A DNA stretch of 64,000 nucleotides from Brevibacterium sp. XM4083 (GCF_006489205.2 NZ_VFYR02000002.1:737352-801351), one strand, 5' to 3'. Shown: positions 52,710 to 62,385, counted from the stretch's first letter. Numbers and translations: made by a program. Notes: generated by a model not told the origin, from the letters alone.

Positions 52710-54059
52710 TCAGACGCTGTGTGAACTTGTGGACTGCGAGATGCGGAAGGCCAACTCCGTGTTCCCCTCAGGTCGGCGCCCGGCGAAGACAACTGTGGCG
52801 ATCGCCGTGGCTCCGAGGGCCGAGGCGAGGAACAGCACTCCGGCCTGCGTCGAACCCGTCGCATCGATGAGCCATCCGACAACGACCGGTGAGACGAAAC
52901 CGGCAATATTTCCCACCGATCCGACGAGCGCGATGCCAGCTGCTGCGGCAGGACCGACGAAGAGACTCGCCGACATTGAGAGCATCGGCCCGATGGCCGT
53001 GTAGACGCCTATCGACACGACGCATAGCGCGGCTATTGCCAAAATCGGGGAAAAGGCCAGACTGAAGCCGGCAACTACGAGGCCCAAAGCGGCCGTCCCG
53101 AGGCTGACAGCGACGTGGAGGGCACGCTTGCCCGTGCGATCGGCGCGGCCACTCCACCACAGCACGAAGGACGCTCCTGCCGCGTAGGGAACAGCGACGA
53201 CGAGGCCGCGCTGTAGTGGTGCGAAGTCGCCGAGTTCGGAGACGATCGATGGGAGCCAGAATGCAAGTCCGTAGATGCCGAGCACCATTCCGAAATTGAG
53301 CAGCGCGTATCCCCAAGCCAGCGGACTTCTCAGGGCCACGGAGAACGACGCTCCAGTGGAGGCGATCCGTACGGCGTCCTCGGCGATGGTCCTCTCCAGA
53401 GCCGCCTTCTCCACGTCGGTCAGCCACCTCGCTGCGGCGGGATGATCGGTCATGACAAAGGGCACGATGAGGCCGAAGATGACGGCGGGGAACCCTTCGA
53501 CGAGAAACATCCACTGCCAACCGTGCAGCCCAGCGATGCCGTGCATCTGCAGCAGGAGACCACTGATCGGTGCTCCAAGCATGTTCGCGATCGGTTGGGC
53601 AAGGACGAAGACACCGAGGATCGCGGCGCGCTGTCGAACGGGAAACCACAGGGTCAGATAGAACACGACCGCGGGAAAGAAGCCCGCCTCAGCAATCCCG
53701 AGGAGCAACCTCACGATCGAGAACGACACGTCGTCGACGACGAATGCCGTGCCCATCGCAAGCAGCCCCCAGGGAATGAGGATGCGGGCGATCCAGCGCC
53801 GCGCACCGAACCGATGCATCCCGGCGTTGCTGGGGATCTCGAAGATCGTGTACCCGATGAAGAAGAGGCCGGCGGCGAGGCCGAACGCAGAGGCGCTGAG
53901 GTTGAGCGATTCGCTCATCTCCTCACGAGCGAAACCGACGTTGTTCCGATCGAGGTAGGCGATGAAGTACAGGATGCAGACCAATGGGAGGATCCGCCAT
54001 CGCGCCTTGCGCAGTGCACTGGCGAGCGGGGATTCAGGGGTGACGGTGGCAGACGACAT
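52710..54059 (-). CDS. MFS transporter, anion:cation symporter (ACS) family
   Basis: A 449-residue 12-segment permease of the ACS family: RILPLVCILYFIAYLDRNNVGFAREEM is the family signature near residue 20, then GLFFIGYTIFEIPSNAGMHRFGARRWIARILIPWG, and LRSPLAWGYALLNFGMVLGIYGLAFWLPSIV in the second half. Family members import organic anions such as hexuronates, tartrate or phthalate. GAAGGAGTCTC precedes the ATG. It is first in the operon, with the palindrome at 54201-54227 upstream. Confidence 0.9.
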   Translation of the reverse strand: MSSATVTPESPLASALRKARWRILPLVCILYFIAYLDRNNVGFAREEMSESLNLSASAFGLAAGLFFIGYTIFEIPSNAGMHRFGARRWIARILIPWGLLAMGTAFVVDDVSFSIVRLLLGIAEAGFFPAVVFYLTLWFPVRQRAAILGVFVLAQPIANMLGAPISGLLLQMHGIAGLHGWQWMFLVEGFPAVIFGLIVPFVMTDHPAAARWLTDVEKAALERTIAEDAVRIASTGASFSVALRSPLAWGYALLNFGMVLGIYGLAFWLPSIVSELGDFAPLQRGLVVAVPYAAGASFVLWWSGRADRTGKRALHVAVSLGTAALGLVVAGFSLAFSPILAIAALCVVSIGVYTAIGPMLSMSASLFVGPAAAAGIALVGSVGNIAGFVSPVVVGWLIDATGSTQAGVLFLASALGATAIATVVFAGRRPEGNTELAFRISQSTSSHSV

Positions 54060-54200
54060 GAGACTCCTTCGGCGCAATATCGCGGCAATGCCTTGAAACT
54101 GCAAAGCACTGGGAACGGACTGCGGTGTCCGCTCGGTTGTGCGTCGGCTCGCGGACCCACTCGGGATAAACGAATCAACGACATCCCGACGGTACATTGT

Positions 54201-54227
54201 TTGCACCTTCAGTGCAATATATGCACT
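54201..54227. promoter_or_regulatory. Overlapping palindromic operator candidate
   Basis: TTGCAC-CTTCA-GTGCAA (54201-54217) and AGTGCA-ATATA-TGCACT (54211-54227) are two 6-bp inverted repeats that share the GTGCA half-site. They lie about 142-168 bases upstream of the MFS start and are the only clear dyads in the 716-base gap 54060-54775. The architecture fits a dimeric regulator such as the operon's IclR protein; the sequence is not proven to be bound. Confidence 0.5.
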
Positions 54228-54775
54228 CTTTCTCAAAGTGCTGGCCATGAGCTTGTCCGGGTACCGATCCGCTTTCCGCCGCGACACCCTGTGGTCGCGA
54301 ACACGTCATGACAGGCCGGAATGCCGTTCTCCGTTCACCGAAAGCGACCGTGAGACTCCCAGACCTACCAGGTGGTACGGGACGTCTGCTCTGTTAGACT
54401 CTCTCGCGAACCGATCAGTGCGCCCCGATTCCGGGGCATCCACCCATGCGCATGCAGACAGTGGGGTATTCATGGCCGCAGGCACACCGACAGCTGAGAG
54501 CCTGCACACGGTTTCACATCACTCTCGCCATCGCGAGACGCTTATGCAGGCGGCCGGACTCGGGGCGCCCGAATCCACCCCTGCGGGAAACCGTTCGCGA
54601 TCCACCATCTCCCCCTTCGGGCCGGTCGGAGTGACCGCCGGCAAGTACACAAGACCCGACGGGGACACAGGACAATGACGCGAGGACACCGACTCACAGC
54701 CTCTGCCCACATCGCCGCAGGTCGTCGGCACCGCTGATCACAGCCCACGGATTCGAATCAGGAACAGGAGACATC
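54228..54775. other. Intergenic region with no supported gene
   Basis: This 548-base stretch separates the divergent MFS gene and the betB gene, and should contain the betB promoter. Open frames here have no convincing codon pattern, ribosome sites or homology. GGAACAGGAGACATC just before 54776 is the ribosome site of betB. No structured RNA motif is recognised. Confidence 0.5.
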
Positions 54776-56260
54776 GTGCCCAATACACTCTTCATCGATG
54801 GACAGTGGGTCTCGGCCCAGGACGGCAGGACCCGGGAGATCCACAATCCTGCCGATGACAGCCTCGTGGCCGTCGTCGACGAAGCCAGCCCGGCCGACAC
54901 GGAGCTCGCGATCGCCGCGGCCCGCCGCGCCTTCGACTCCGGCGTGTGGTCGAGCGTGCCCGCCAGCGAACGCGGCGACTTCCTGCTGCGCTTCGCCGCC
55001 GCCCTGCGGGAGCGCAAAGAGGAGTTCGCCGTCGCCGAGTCACTCGACACCGGCAAGCGGATCGTCGAGTCGCGCATCGACATGGACGACATCGCGAACT
55101 GCTTCGACTACTTCGGCAAGCTCGCCGCCAATGATGCAGGCCGCATCGTCGACGCCGGTGCCGACTCTGTCGTCAGCCGCATCTCCTACGAACCGGTCGG
55201 CGTGTGCGCGCTCATCACCCCGTGGAACTACCCGCTGCTCCAGGCGGCGTGGAAGATCGCGCCGTGTCTGGCCGCCGGAAACACCTTCGTCCTCAAGCCC
55301 GCCGAGCTCACCCCGCACACGGCGATCATGACGATGCAGGTCATGGAGGAGCTCGGACTGCCGGCCGGTGTCGGCAACCTCATCCTCGGCGCCGGAGCCG
55401 ATGCCGGTGCGCCCCTGTCGACGAGTGAGGACGTCGACATGGTCTCGTTCACCGGCGGACTTGTCACCGGTCGACTGCTCGCGGCCAACGCCGCGGCGAC
55501 GGTGAAGAAGGTCGCGCTCGAACTCGGCGGCAAGAACCCCAACGTCGTCTTCGCCGACGCCGACCTCGATGCCGCCCTCGACAACGCCCTCAACGGCGCG
55601 TTCGTTCACTCGGGCCAGGTCTGCTCCGCCGGTGCCCGCCTCATCGTCGAGGATTCGATCGCCGAGGAGTTCGTCGACAAGCTCGTCGAACGCGCCTCGC
55701 AGATCCGCCTCGGCGGCCCGTTCGATCCCGACGCCGAGACCGGCCCGCTCATCTCCGCCGCGCACCGCGACAAGGTGACGAAGTACGTGGAGAAGGGAGT
55801 CGCCGAGGGCGCCCGTGTGCGCTGCGGCGGCAAGTGGGGCGAGGGCGACCTCGAGAACGGCTACTACTACCTGCCGACGGTCCTCGACAACGTCGAACGC
55901 GGAATGTCGGTCGTCTCCGATGAGGCCTTCGGACCCGTCGTCACCGTCGAGACGTTCTCGTCCGTCGACGAGGCGGTCGAGACCGCCAATGACACGATCT
56001 ACGGTCTCGCGGGTGCCGTGTGGACGCAGGATGCCGGCAAGTGCCAGGAGGTCGCGGCGAAGCTGCGCCACGGCACGATCTGGATCAACGACTTCCACCC
56101 CTACCTGCCGCAGGCCGAGTGGGGCGGATTCAAGCAGTCCGGCTTCGGCCGTGAGCTGGGCCCGACCGGCATGGCCGAATACCAGGAGGCCAAGCACATC
56201 TACCACAACCTCGAGCCCGCCGTGACCGGCTGGTTCCCCGTCCACACCGAAAGCGAATGA
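54776..56260 (+). CDS. betB: Betaine-aldehyde dehydrogenase
   Basis: A 494-residue aldehyde dehydrogenase: [29 protein letters not shown] at the start, [35 protein letters not shown] for the NAD fold, catalytic Glu in [10 protein letters not shown] and catalytic Cys in [12 protein letters not shown], with [14 protein letters not shown] near the end. It oxidises betaine aldehyde to glycine betaine with NAD. GTG start after GGAACAGGAGACATC. The stop overlaps the following GMC region by one ATGA, so betB and betA are co-transcribed. Confidence 0.92.
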   Translation: MPNTLFIDGQWVSAQDGRTREIHNPADDSLVAVVDEASPADTELAIAAARRAFDSGVWSSVPASERGDFLLRFAAALRERKEEFAVAESLDTGKRIVESRIDMDDIANCFDYFGKLAANDAGRIVDAGADSVVSRISYEPVGVCALITPWNYPLLQAAWKIAPCLAAGNTFVLKPAELTPHTAIMTMQVMEELGLPAGVGNLILGAGADAGAPLSTSEDVDMVSFTGGLVTGRLLAANAAATVKKVALELGGKNPNVVFADADLDAALDNALNGAFVHSGQVCSAGARLIVEDSIAEEFVDKLVERASQIRLGGPFDPDAETGPLISAAHRDKVTKYVEKGVAEGARVRCGGKWGEGDLENGYYYLPTVLDNVERGMSVVSDEAFGPVVTVETFSSVDEAVETANDTIYGLAGAVWTQDAGKCQEVAAKLRHGTIWINDFHPYLPQAEWGGFKQSGFGRELGPTGMAEYQEAKHIYHNLEPAVTGWFPVHTESE

Positions 56261-56271
56261 GGAGAGACCAC

Positions 56272-57834
56272 GTGGATACCACGCACAGCTTTGACTATGT
56301 CGTCGTCGGCGGCGGATCGGCCGGCGCTGCCGTTGCCGCTCGCCTGAGCGAGGACCCGAACGTCACCGTCGGCCTCCTCGAGGCGGGTCCCACCGACGTC
56401 GACGAAGACGTCATCCTCCGCCTCAACCGGTGGATGGAGCTGCTCGAGTCCGGCTTCGACTGGGACTACCCGATTGAGAAGCAGGAGCACGGCAACTCGT
56501 TCATGCGCCATGCCCGCGCGAAGGTCCTCGGCGGCTGCTCCTCGCACAACTCGTGCATCGCCTTCTGGGCACCGAAGGAGGACCTCGACGAGTGGGAGTC
56601 GAAGCACGGCGCCACCGGCTGGGGTTCGGCCGACACCTTCGGGCTCTACAAGAAGCTCGAGAACAACGAGCTGCCCGGTGACCATCACGGCCACGACGGT
56701 CCCGTGCGCCTGATGAATGTCCCGCCCGTCGATCCGTGCGGCATCGCCCTCCTCGAGGCGTGCGAAGAGGCGGGCATCCCCCGCGTCCAGTTCAACGAGG
56801 GCGAGACCGTCATCAACGGGGCGAACTTCTTCCAGGTCAACCGCAAGGATGACGGCACCCGGTCGTCCTCCTCAGTGTCCTACCTCCACCCGATCCTCGA
56901 CCGTGAGAACCTCACGATCCTCACCGACACCCAGGCCAAGGAGATCGAGTTCGACGACGCGGGCAACGCCGTCGCCGTCCTCGTCGTCAACAACGCCTTC
57001 GGCAAGACCCACCGGATCGAGGCGACGAAGGAGGTCATCGTCTCCGCCGGTGCGATCAACACCCCGCAGCTGCTCATGCTCTCGGGCATCGGGCCGAAGG
57101 ACCACCTCGCCGAGGTGGGGATCGAGGCCCGCGTCGATGCGCCGGGAGTCGGGGAGAACCTCCAGGACCACCCCGAGGGCGTCATCAGCTGGGAGGCCAA
57201 GCAGCCGATGGTCGAGGACTCGACCCAGTGGTGGGAGATCGGCATCTTCTCCCCCACCGAGGACGGACTCGATCGTCCCGACCTCATGATGCACTACGGG
57301 TCGGTGCCGTTCGACATGCACACGGTCCGGCAGGGCTACCCGACCGCGGAGAACACGTTCTGCCTGACGCCGAACGTCACGCACGCGCGCTCGCGCGGCA
57401 CGGTGCGTCTGCGGTCGTGCGACTTCCGCGACAAGCCCCTCGTCGACCCGCGCTACTTCACCGATCCCGACGGCCATGACATGCGCGTGATGATCGCCGG
57501 CATCCGCAAGGCCCGCGAGATCGTCTCCCAGGACGCGATGAAGGACTGGGCGGGCCGAGAGCTGTTCCCCGGCACCGAGGCGCAGACCGACGAGGAGCTC
57601 GAGGACTACATCGTCCGCACCCACAACACCGTCTACCACCCGGTGGGCACGGTGAAGATGGGTGCCGCCGACGACGACTCCGCACCGCTTGACCCGCAGC
57701 TGCGCGTCAAGGGCGTCAACCGCCTGCGCGTCGTCGACGCCTCGGCGATGCCCGAGATCACCACCGTCAACCCGAACATCACCGTGATGATGATGGGCGA
57801 GAAGCTCGCGGAGATGATCAAGAACGGTCAGTGA
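56272..57834 (+). CDS. betA: Choline dehydrogenase (GMC oxidoreductase)
   Basis: About 520 residues with the GMC fold: FDYVVVGGGSAGAAVAARLSEDPNVTVGLLEAG binds FAD. ARAKVLGGCSSHNSCIAFWAPKEDLDEWESKHGATGW is the GMC-1 block, IVSAGAINTPQLLMLSGIGPKDHL the GMC-2 block, and the active-site His follows in NTVYHPVGTVKMG with NPNITVMMMGEKLAEMI. It oxidises choline to betaine aldehyde and can continue to betaine. GTG at 56272 has GGAGAG six bases upstream and the frame also opens at ATG 56257; the former is preferred. Choline-specific function is inferred from pairing with betB and a BCCT carrier. Confidence 0.9.
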   Translation: MDTTHSFDYVVVGGGSAGAAVAARLSEDPNVTVGLLEAGPTDVDEDVILRLNRWMELLESGFDWDYPIEKQEHGNSFMRHARAKVLGGCSSHNSCIAFWAPKEDLDEWESKHGATGWGSADTFGLYKKLENNELPGDHHGHDGPVRLMNVPPVDPCGIALLEACEEAGIPRVQFNEGETVINGANFFQVNRKDDGTRSSSSVSYLHPILDRENLTILTDTQAKEIEFDDAGNAVAVLVVNNAFGKTHRIEATKEVIVSAGAINTPQLLMLSGIGPKDHLAEVGIEARVDAPGVGENLQDHPEGVISWEAKQPMVEDSTQWWEIGIFSPTEDGLDRPDLMMHYGSVPFDMHTVRQGYPTAENTFCLTPNVTHARSRGTVRLRSCDFRDKPLVDPRYFTDPDGHDMRVMIAGIRKAREIVSQDAMKDWAGRELFPGTEAQTDEELEDYIVRTHNTVYHPVGTVKMGAADDDSAPLDPQLRVKGVNRLRVVDASAMPEITTVNPNITVMMMGEKLAEMIKNGQ

Positions 57835-57836
57835 CC

Positions 57837-57905
57837 CGTCGGGTTGGGGGCAGCCGATTCGTCGGGTGGGGGCCATCGATTCGTCGGGTGGCGGCCGTCG
57901 TCCGG
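57837..57905. repeat. 22/23-bp tandem repeat, about 3 copies
   Basis: Units beginning CGTCGGGTTGGGGG or CGTCGGGTGGGGGC start at 57837, 57860 and 57882. The first begins two bases after the betA stop codon. They are part of the otherwise gene-free gap 57835-58388. Confidence 0.7.
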
Positions 57906-58065
57906 GATAGTCGAGCAGGTCTCAGATGAGTCCGGGTTGTGTTTGGCGGGGCACGGATGATCGCCGAGGCGGGTCTCCGGATCTGACGGACCCCTGACTC
58001 CCAGCGCACAATGCTTCTCGCGCACTAGGGCCGGTCGCACACCTTTTGAGGTGGGCGGCCGGCCC

Positions 58066-58114
58066 TTCGCGGTGTTCGGCCGGGGCTTTCGCGGTGTTCG
58101 GCCGGGGCTTTCGC
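58066..58114. repeat. 22-bp direct repeat (two copies plus partial)
   Basis: TTCGCGGTGTTCGGCCGGGG recurs at 58066 and 58088, and a partial copy begins at 58110. It lies in the same gene-free gap, upstream of the large palindrome. Confidence 0.7.
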
Positions 58115-58178
58115 ACTGCGCCGGTTCGGACGACCCTTCGCGTAGCGCGGACGGCCCAGACGCCCCGCGCCCGGGGAC

Positions 58179-58244
58179 TCGGGCTCACCCCAGTTTCGGG
58201 GGCTCACTTCAGGACCTGAGCCCCCGAAACTGGGGTGAGCCCGA
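58179..58244. repeat. Perfect 28-bp inverted repeat with 10-base loop
   Basis: Positions 58179-58206 are exactly complementary, in inverse, to 58217-58244; the loop is CTTCAGGACC. Each arm has the core CCCAGTTTCGGGGGCT. It lies between the convergent betA and BCCT genes and has no T-run on either side, so a simple terminator is possible but not typical. It could equally be a repeat element, a cruciform or a processing site. Confidence 0.85.
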
Positions 58245-58321
58245 ACGGCTTTGCGCCGGGCGAACCCGTCCGCGCACCCCATCGGCCGGCCGCCGGCTAT
58301 CCGGCCCACGCCCGAGCGGCC

Positions 58322-58399
58322 CGCGACCGAGCGCCGTCAGTCCGGCCCGCGACCGAGCGCCGTCAGTCCGGCCCGCGACCGAACGCCGTCAGTCCACGT
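58322..58399. repeat. 26-bp tandem repeat running into a coding end
   Basis: The unit CGCGACCGAGCGCCGTCAGT with six further bases starts at 58322 and 58348, and a third begins at 58374 with one base changed. The last copy runs through the stop codon of the BCCT gene (58389), so the array overlaps the 3' end of that gene. Confidence 0.75.
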
Positions 58400-60182
58400 T
58401 CGTCGGCGACCGACTGCCGGTCCGGCTGGCCAAAGTGCTCTGCCGTTTGGGCTTGGTCTTGGACTTCGATTTCGGCTCGTCGACGTAGGGGTCGCGGAAC
58501 TCCGGGGCGGGTTCGACGGCCTCGGGGGCGATGACGGTCTCGACCGAATCGTCGTATTCGCTGCTGAACTCGTCGGAGTCGTCCTCGCGGCGTTCGACCT
58601 CCTCGGGTGGGAGGACCTTCTTCCAGCGGCGCATGCGCACCCGCGGCAACGCGCCGGCGTCCTCGCGCAGCGCTCTCATCAGGGCGTAGATCTGGAAGTA
58701 CGCGATGACGAAGAACGGCAGGCCGATGAGGATGATCGTCGATTGGAGCGCCTCGAGCCCGCCCGATCCGGAGAACACGAGCAGTGTCGCCGTGACGACG
58801 GCGATCGCGAGCGCCCAGAAGATCCTCTGCGGGAGCGGGTTGAAGTCCTCGTGCCCGTTGTTCATCGTGTCGACGACGAGCGCCGCGGAGTCGACCGAGG
58901 TGACGAAGAAGATGACGACGAGGAGGATCGCGACGATCGACACGGGAATCGCCAGCGGGTAGTGCTCGAGGAACGCGAACAGCGCGCCCGGAATGTCGCC
59001 CTGGTTGACGACGCGGTCGACGAGGCCGCCGCCTTGATTGAACTCGATGTCGAAGGACGCGTAGCCGAAGACGCCGAACCACAGGACCGAGAACGCCGAG
59101 GGGATGGCGAGAACGCCGATGACGAACTGGCGGATCGTGCGACCGCGGGAGATCCGGGCGATGAAGATCCCGACGAACGGCGACCACGTGATCGTCCATG
59201 CCCAGTAGAAGACGGTCCACGTCTTCTGCCAGCCCGTGTCGGCGAACGTGTCGTTCCACAGCGCGAGCTCGGGCAGCTGCTGGATGTAGGTGCCCACCGA
59301 CTCGAAGATCCCGCGGGCCATGAACAGGGTCGGACCGAAGACGATGATGAAGACGAGGAGCAGGACCGCGACGACGATGTTGATGTTCGAGAGCACCTTG
59401 ATGCCCTTGTCGAGTCCGAGCGAGACGGAGATCGTCGCCAGCCCGCAGACGACGCCGATGATGATGAGCTGCCACAGCGCGTTCTCGGGGATCCCGAGGA
59501 CCTGGGCGAGCCCGCCGTTGATCTGCAGCGTGCCCAGCCCGATCGACACCGCGACACCGAAGACGGTGCCGATGATGGCGATGACGTCGATCGTCTTCCC
59601 GATCGGCCCGTGGATCCGCTCACCGAGGATGGGCTGGAAGATCGAGCTCACCCGTGGCGGCAGGTTGCGCTTGTGGATGAAGTACGCGAAGCACAGCGCC
59701 GGCAGCGTGAAGATCGTCCACGTGTGGAGCGTGAAATGGTAGTACGTGAAGTTCATCGCGTCGGCCGCGGCCTCGACCGTGCCCGGTTCGATCCCGGTGC
59801 TCGCCCGTGGTGGATCGCCGAGGTGGCTGACCGGTTCCGCGACACCCCAGAACATGAGGATGGAGCCGATTCCCGCGGCGAAGAGCATCGCGAACCAGGC
59901 ACCGTTGGAATGCTCGGGCGGTTCGTCGTCGGGACCGAGTTTGACCCGACCGTAGCGGGAGGCCGCAATGTAGATGAGGAAGACGAGGAACACCGTGACG
60001 CCGACGATGTAGAACCAGCCGAAGTTCGTCAGCAGCCAGTCCGAGGCAGCCGAGACACCGGTGTCGAGGGCGTCGGTGAAGACGATCGTTCCGACGACGA
60101 AGAGGATGATCACCGCCGCCGAGGAGAAGAAGATGGCCGGGTTCGTCCGCAGCCTGAGGGCATCGTGCATTCGCGTGAGCAT
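58389..60182 (-). CDS. BCCT family choline/glycine-betaine transporter
   Basis: A 597-residue carrier with 12 membrane segments of the LeuT fold. AWFAMLFAAGIGSILMFWGVAEPVSHL includes the BCCT marker region near the third segment, YYHFTLHTWTIFTLPALCFAYF follows, and FYWAWTITWSPFVGIFIARISRGRTIRQFVIGVL is the conserved central signature with the substrate Trp residues. The cytosolic C-terminal tail of about 75 residues is acidic and Arg-rich and may sense osmotic stress. ATG 60182 follows GGAAGG eight bases upstream. It is convergent with betBA and presumably supplies choline to those enzymes. Confidence 0.92.
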   Translation of the reverse strand: MLTRMHDALRLRTNPAIFFSSAAVIILFVVGTIVFTDALDTGVSAASDWLLTNFGWFYIVGVTVFLVFLIYIAASRYGRVKLGPDDEPPEHSNGAWFAMLFAAGIGSILMFWGVAEPVSHLGDPPRASTGIEPGTVEAAADAMNFTYYHFTLHTWTIFTLPALCFAYFIHKRNLPPRVSSIFQPILGERIHGPIGKTIDVIAIIGTVFGVAVSIGLGTLQINGGLAQVLGIPENALWQLIIIGVVCGLATISVSLGLDKGIKVLSNINIVVAVLLLVFIIVFGPTLFMARGIFESVGTYIQQLPELALWNDTFADTGWQKTWTVFYWAWTITWSPFVGIFIARISRGRTIRQFVIGVLAIPSAFSVLWFGVFGYASFDIEFNQGGGLVDRVVNQGDIPGALFAFLEHYPLAIPVSIVAILLVVIFFVTSVDSAALVVDTMNNGHEDFNPLPQRIFWALAIAVVTATLLVFSGSGGLEALQSTIILIGLPFFVIAYFQIYALMRALREDAGALPRVRMRRWKKVLPPEEVERREDDSDEFSSEYDDSVETVIAPEAVEPAPEFRDPYVDEPKSKSKTKPKRQSTLASRTGSRSPTNVD

Positions 60183-60507
60183 GCGCAGTACCTTCCGTTG
60201 GTCGCTCCTGCCCACGTTACCGAAGATCACGATATTGACAACAAACTCACTTGTCACAATCCGATCAAGAACGCCCAGGTGGCGGCCCTCGATCCGCGAG
60301 TTCGACGCCATCGGGGCGGTTCGGCGAAGTCCCTGAGATCGTCACGAATTCTTCCCGAGTTCACCCCCAACCCCGCCCCGACCACGAGTCACCTCGACCG
60401 CAAAACGGGCGACCGCCTCGGCGAGAATTCATCTCACCGGCCTCTCAATCGAGACGTCATCGGCTCTTGGTCTCGCCACCGCGGCGGCATAGGGTTGTAG
60501 TGCACTG
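60183..60507. promoter_or_regulatory. Divergent regulatory region of BCCT and IclR genes
   Basis: The 325-base gap holds both promoters. TGACAA at 60236-60241 and TTGTCA at 60251-60256 form a 6-bp inverted repeat with a 9-base spacer, extended by outer ATT and AAT bases, 54 bases upstream of the BCCT start. It is a candidate operator. No gene is seen. Confidence 0.4.
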
Positions 60508-61347
60508 ATGCGGGCCGGCGACGGGATGACGATCATGGAGAACCTCGACCTCCGGGCACTGCCGAGCACGTTCATCCAGTCGATCGACCGCGCACTCCTG
60601 GTGCTCCGGATCCTGCGGGATTCCGCTCCCCTGCCCCTCCAGGAGATCAGCGCGCGGGCCGAGCTGTCGCCGTCGACGTGCCACCGGGTGCTCCAGATGC
60701 TCGTCTATCGTGATTTCGCCACTCAGCTCGATGACCGCCGCTACACGGTCGGGACGGCGGTGACGGCACCGCTCAACGTCTCAGACGAACTCTTCGACCT
60801 TCAGCAGCGGGCTCGTCGGCCGTTGCGGCGCCTGGTCGAGGAGACCGGTGAGACGGCCAACCTCATGGTGAGGACCGGCAGCAGCGTGCGGGTCGTCATC
60901 TCCTACGCGGGGGCGACCGAACCGCACGTCGGCAGCCGGGAGAACGCCGTGCTTCCCGCCGCGACGACGGCGGGCGGACTCGCGCTCCTCGCGCAGCTGC
61001 CCGACGAATGGCTCGTCCGGGTGTTCTTCACCGAGCAGATCGACCGGTCCTCCCCCGTCCGCGACCTCTTTCCGACAGCGGCGGATTTCATGCGGATGAT
61101 GGAGCGGATCCGCTTCGACGGCTTCGCCCAGGTGTCCGGCTTCACCGAACGCGGAGTCGACGCGATCGGGCTCGCCCTGCGCGGTTGCGACAGTGTCGCG
61201 CCGGTGGCCCTGAGTGTGGCCGCCCCGGAGGTCAGGGCGGCCACGCTCTCATCGGCGCGGGTCCGGGAGGCTATCGCCCGATGCGCTGCGGAGATCGAGC
61301 GGCGCTCTGCCCGTCCTGGGGATCGTCCGGGCGGTCGCCAGAGCTGA
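60508..61347 (+). CDS. IclR-family transcriptional regulator
   Basis: A 279-residue regulator with winged helix (FIQSIDRALLVLRILRDSAPLPLQEISARAELSPSTCHRVLQMLVYRDFATQLDDRRYTVG) and effector domain (RPLRRLVEETGETANLMVRTGSSVRVVISYAGATEPHVGSRENAVLPAATTAGGLALLAQLPDEWL). Possible starts are ATG at 60508, 60526 and 60535, none with a strong ribosome site. It is convergent, overlapping by 77 bases, with the decarboxylase gene that it may regulate, and divergent from the BCCT gene. Regulation of aromatic-acid genes is typical of this family, but its effector is unknown. Confidence 0.88.
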   Translation: MRAGDGMTIMENLDLRALPSTFIQSIDRALLVLRILRDSAPLPLQEISARAELSPSTCHRVLQMLVYRDFATQLDDRRYTVGTAVTAPLNVSDELFDLQQRARRPLRRLVEETGETANLMVRTGSSVRVVISYAGATEPHVGSRENAVLPAATTAGGLALLAQLPDEWLVRVFFTEQIDRSSPVRDLFPTAADFMRMMERIRFDGFAQVSGFTERGVDAIGLALRGCDSVAPVALSVAAPEVRAATLSSARVREAIARCAAEIERRSARPGDRPGGRQS

Positions 61348-62314
61348 AACCGAACAGACGCTGCGCATTGCCGGCGGCGATCTTCGCCTTGTCGCGGTCG
61401 TTGAGTTCGACGTCGTCGAACCACACGGCGGCCTCCTCCATCGACTCGAACGGGTAGTCGGCCGAGAACATGATCCGGTCGGCGCCGACCTCCTGGATCG
61501 CGTTGAGGAGGGCCGGCGTGCGGAAGTTCCCGCTCGTCGTGAGGTAGAAGTTGTTGCGCAAGTAGTGCCCGAAGGAGTGCTCGACGTCGAGACCGCGCGG
61601 GGCGACGGCGAGACGATGGTCGGTGCGCCAGATGTTGTAGGGCAGCAGCTCGCCGAGGTGGCCGATGATGATGCTGATGCCCGGGTGCCGGTCGAAGAGG
61701 CCCGAGCCCATGAGCCGCAGGGCGTGCGTGCCGGTCTCGACGGAGAACGCCCATGAGGAGCCGTAGAGCCAGGGGTGCCCGTCGTACTGCGGGCTCTTCG
61801 AGACGAGCGGGTCGCGGGGGTGGAGGTAGATCGGGACATCGAGCTCGGCGACCGTCGACCAGAAGTCCGCGTAGCGCGGGTCGTCGAGGTAGACGACCGT
61901 GTTCTCGTCGTCGACCTGGGAGAAGCCGTTGATGAGGGCCCCGACGAGGCCGAGGTCGCTGACCGCGCGGGTGAGCTCCTCTGTCGCGGCGTCGGGATCC
62001 TGCATAGGGAGGGCGGCGAACGAGGCGAAGCGCTCGGGGTTGACCGCGACCTGGTCGGCCGCGTAGTCGTTGAGCCGGCGTGCCCAGTCGACAGCCTCGG
62101 TGCGCTGGTGAAGCGATTGGATGCCCGGAGCGAGGAGGGAGAGGATGACCTTCTCGATGCCGAGTTCGTCCATCTTCTGCAGGCGCGTCTCATGGATGTC
62201 GAGCAGCGCGGCGCGCCTCTCCGGCCAGGCGTCGGGGGTGAAGTGTTCGGCGGACTGTTCGACGATGTTGGGGTCGGTGGCGCCGAAGTGCTCTTCGAGG
62301 GCGATCTTCTTCAT
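61271..62314 (-). CDS. Nonoxidative aromatic decarboxylase (gamma-resorcylate/amidohydrolase-2)
   Basis: A 347-residue enzyme of the amidohydrolase-2 family. KIALEEHF at the start supplies the metal-binding Glu/His, and LPMQDPDAATEELTRAVSDLGLVGALINGFSQ follows. VPIYLHPRDP gives a His, IIGHLGELLPYNIWRTDH another, and RIMFSADYPFES the Asp. This pattern closely matches 2,6-dihydroxybenzoate (gamma-resorcylate) decarboxylases of soil bacteria; related enzymes act on salicylate or 2,3-dihydroxybenzoate. It should remove CO2 from a hydroxybenzoate, with zinc or manganese. The upstream AAHS transporter fits substrate uptake. Confidence 0.85.
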   Translation of the reverse strand: MKKIALEEHFGATDPNIVEQSAEHFTPDAWPERRAALLDIHETRLQKMDELGIEKVILSLLAPGIQSLHQRTEAVDWARRLNDYAADQVAVNPERFASFAALPMQDPDAATEELTRAVSDLGLVGALINGFSQVDDENTVVYLDDPRYADFWSTVAELDVPIYLHPRDPLVSKSPQYDGHPWLYGSSWAFSVETGTHALRLMGSGLFDRHPGISIIIGHLGELLPYNIWRTDHRLAVAPRGLDVEHSFGHYLRNNFYLTTSGNFRTPALLNAIQEVGADRIMFSADYPFESMEEAAVWFDDVELNDRDKAKIAAGNAQRLFGFSSGDRPDDPQDGQSAARSPQRIGR

Positions 62315-62385
62315 GGTGGTCTCAGTGCTCCTCTGCAATGACATGTGGTTCGGTGATGTGATGCTGCTGGCCGATGCGCGTGGCA

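Noticed and set aside
54139..54678. Long open frame upstream of betB
   Set aside because: High-GC open frame without ribosome site or codon bias; it overlaps the candidate operator region.
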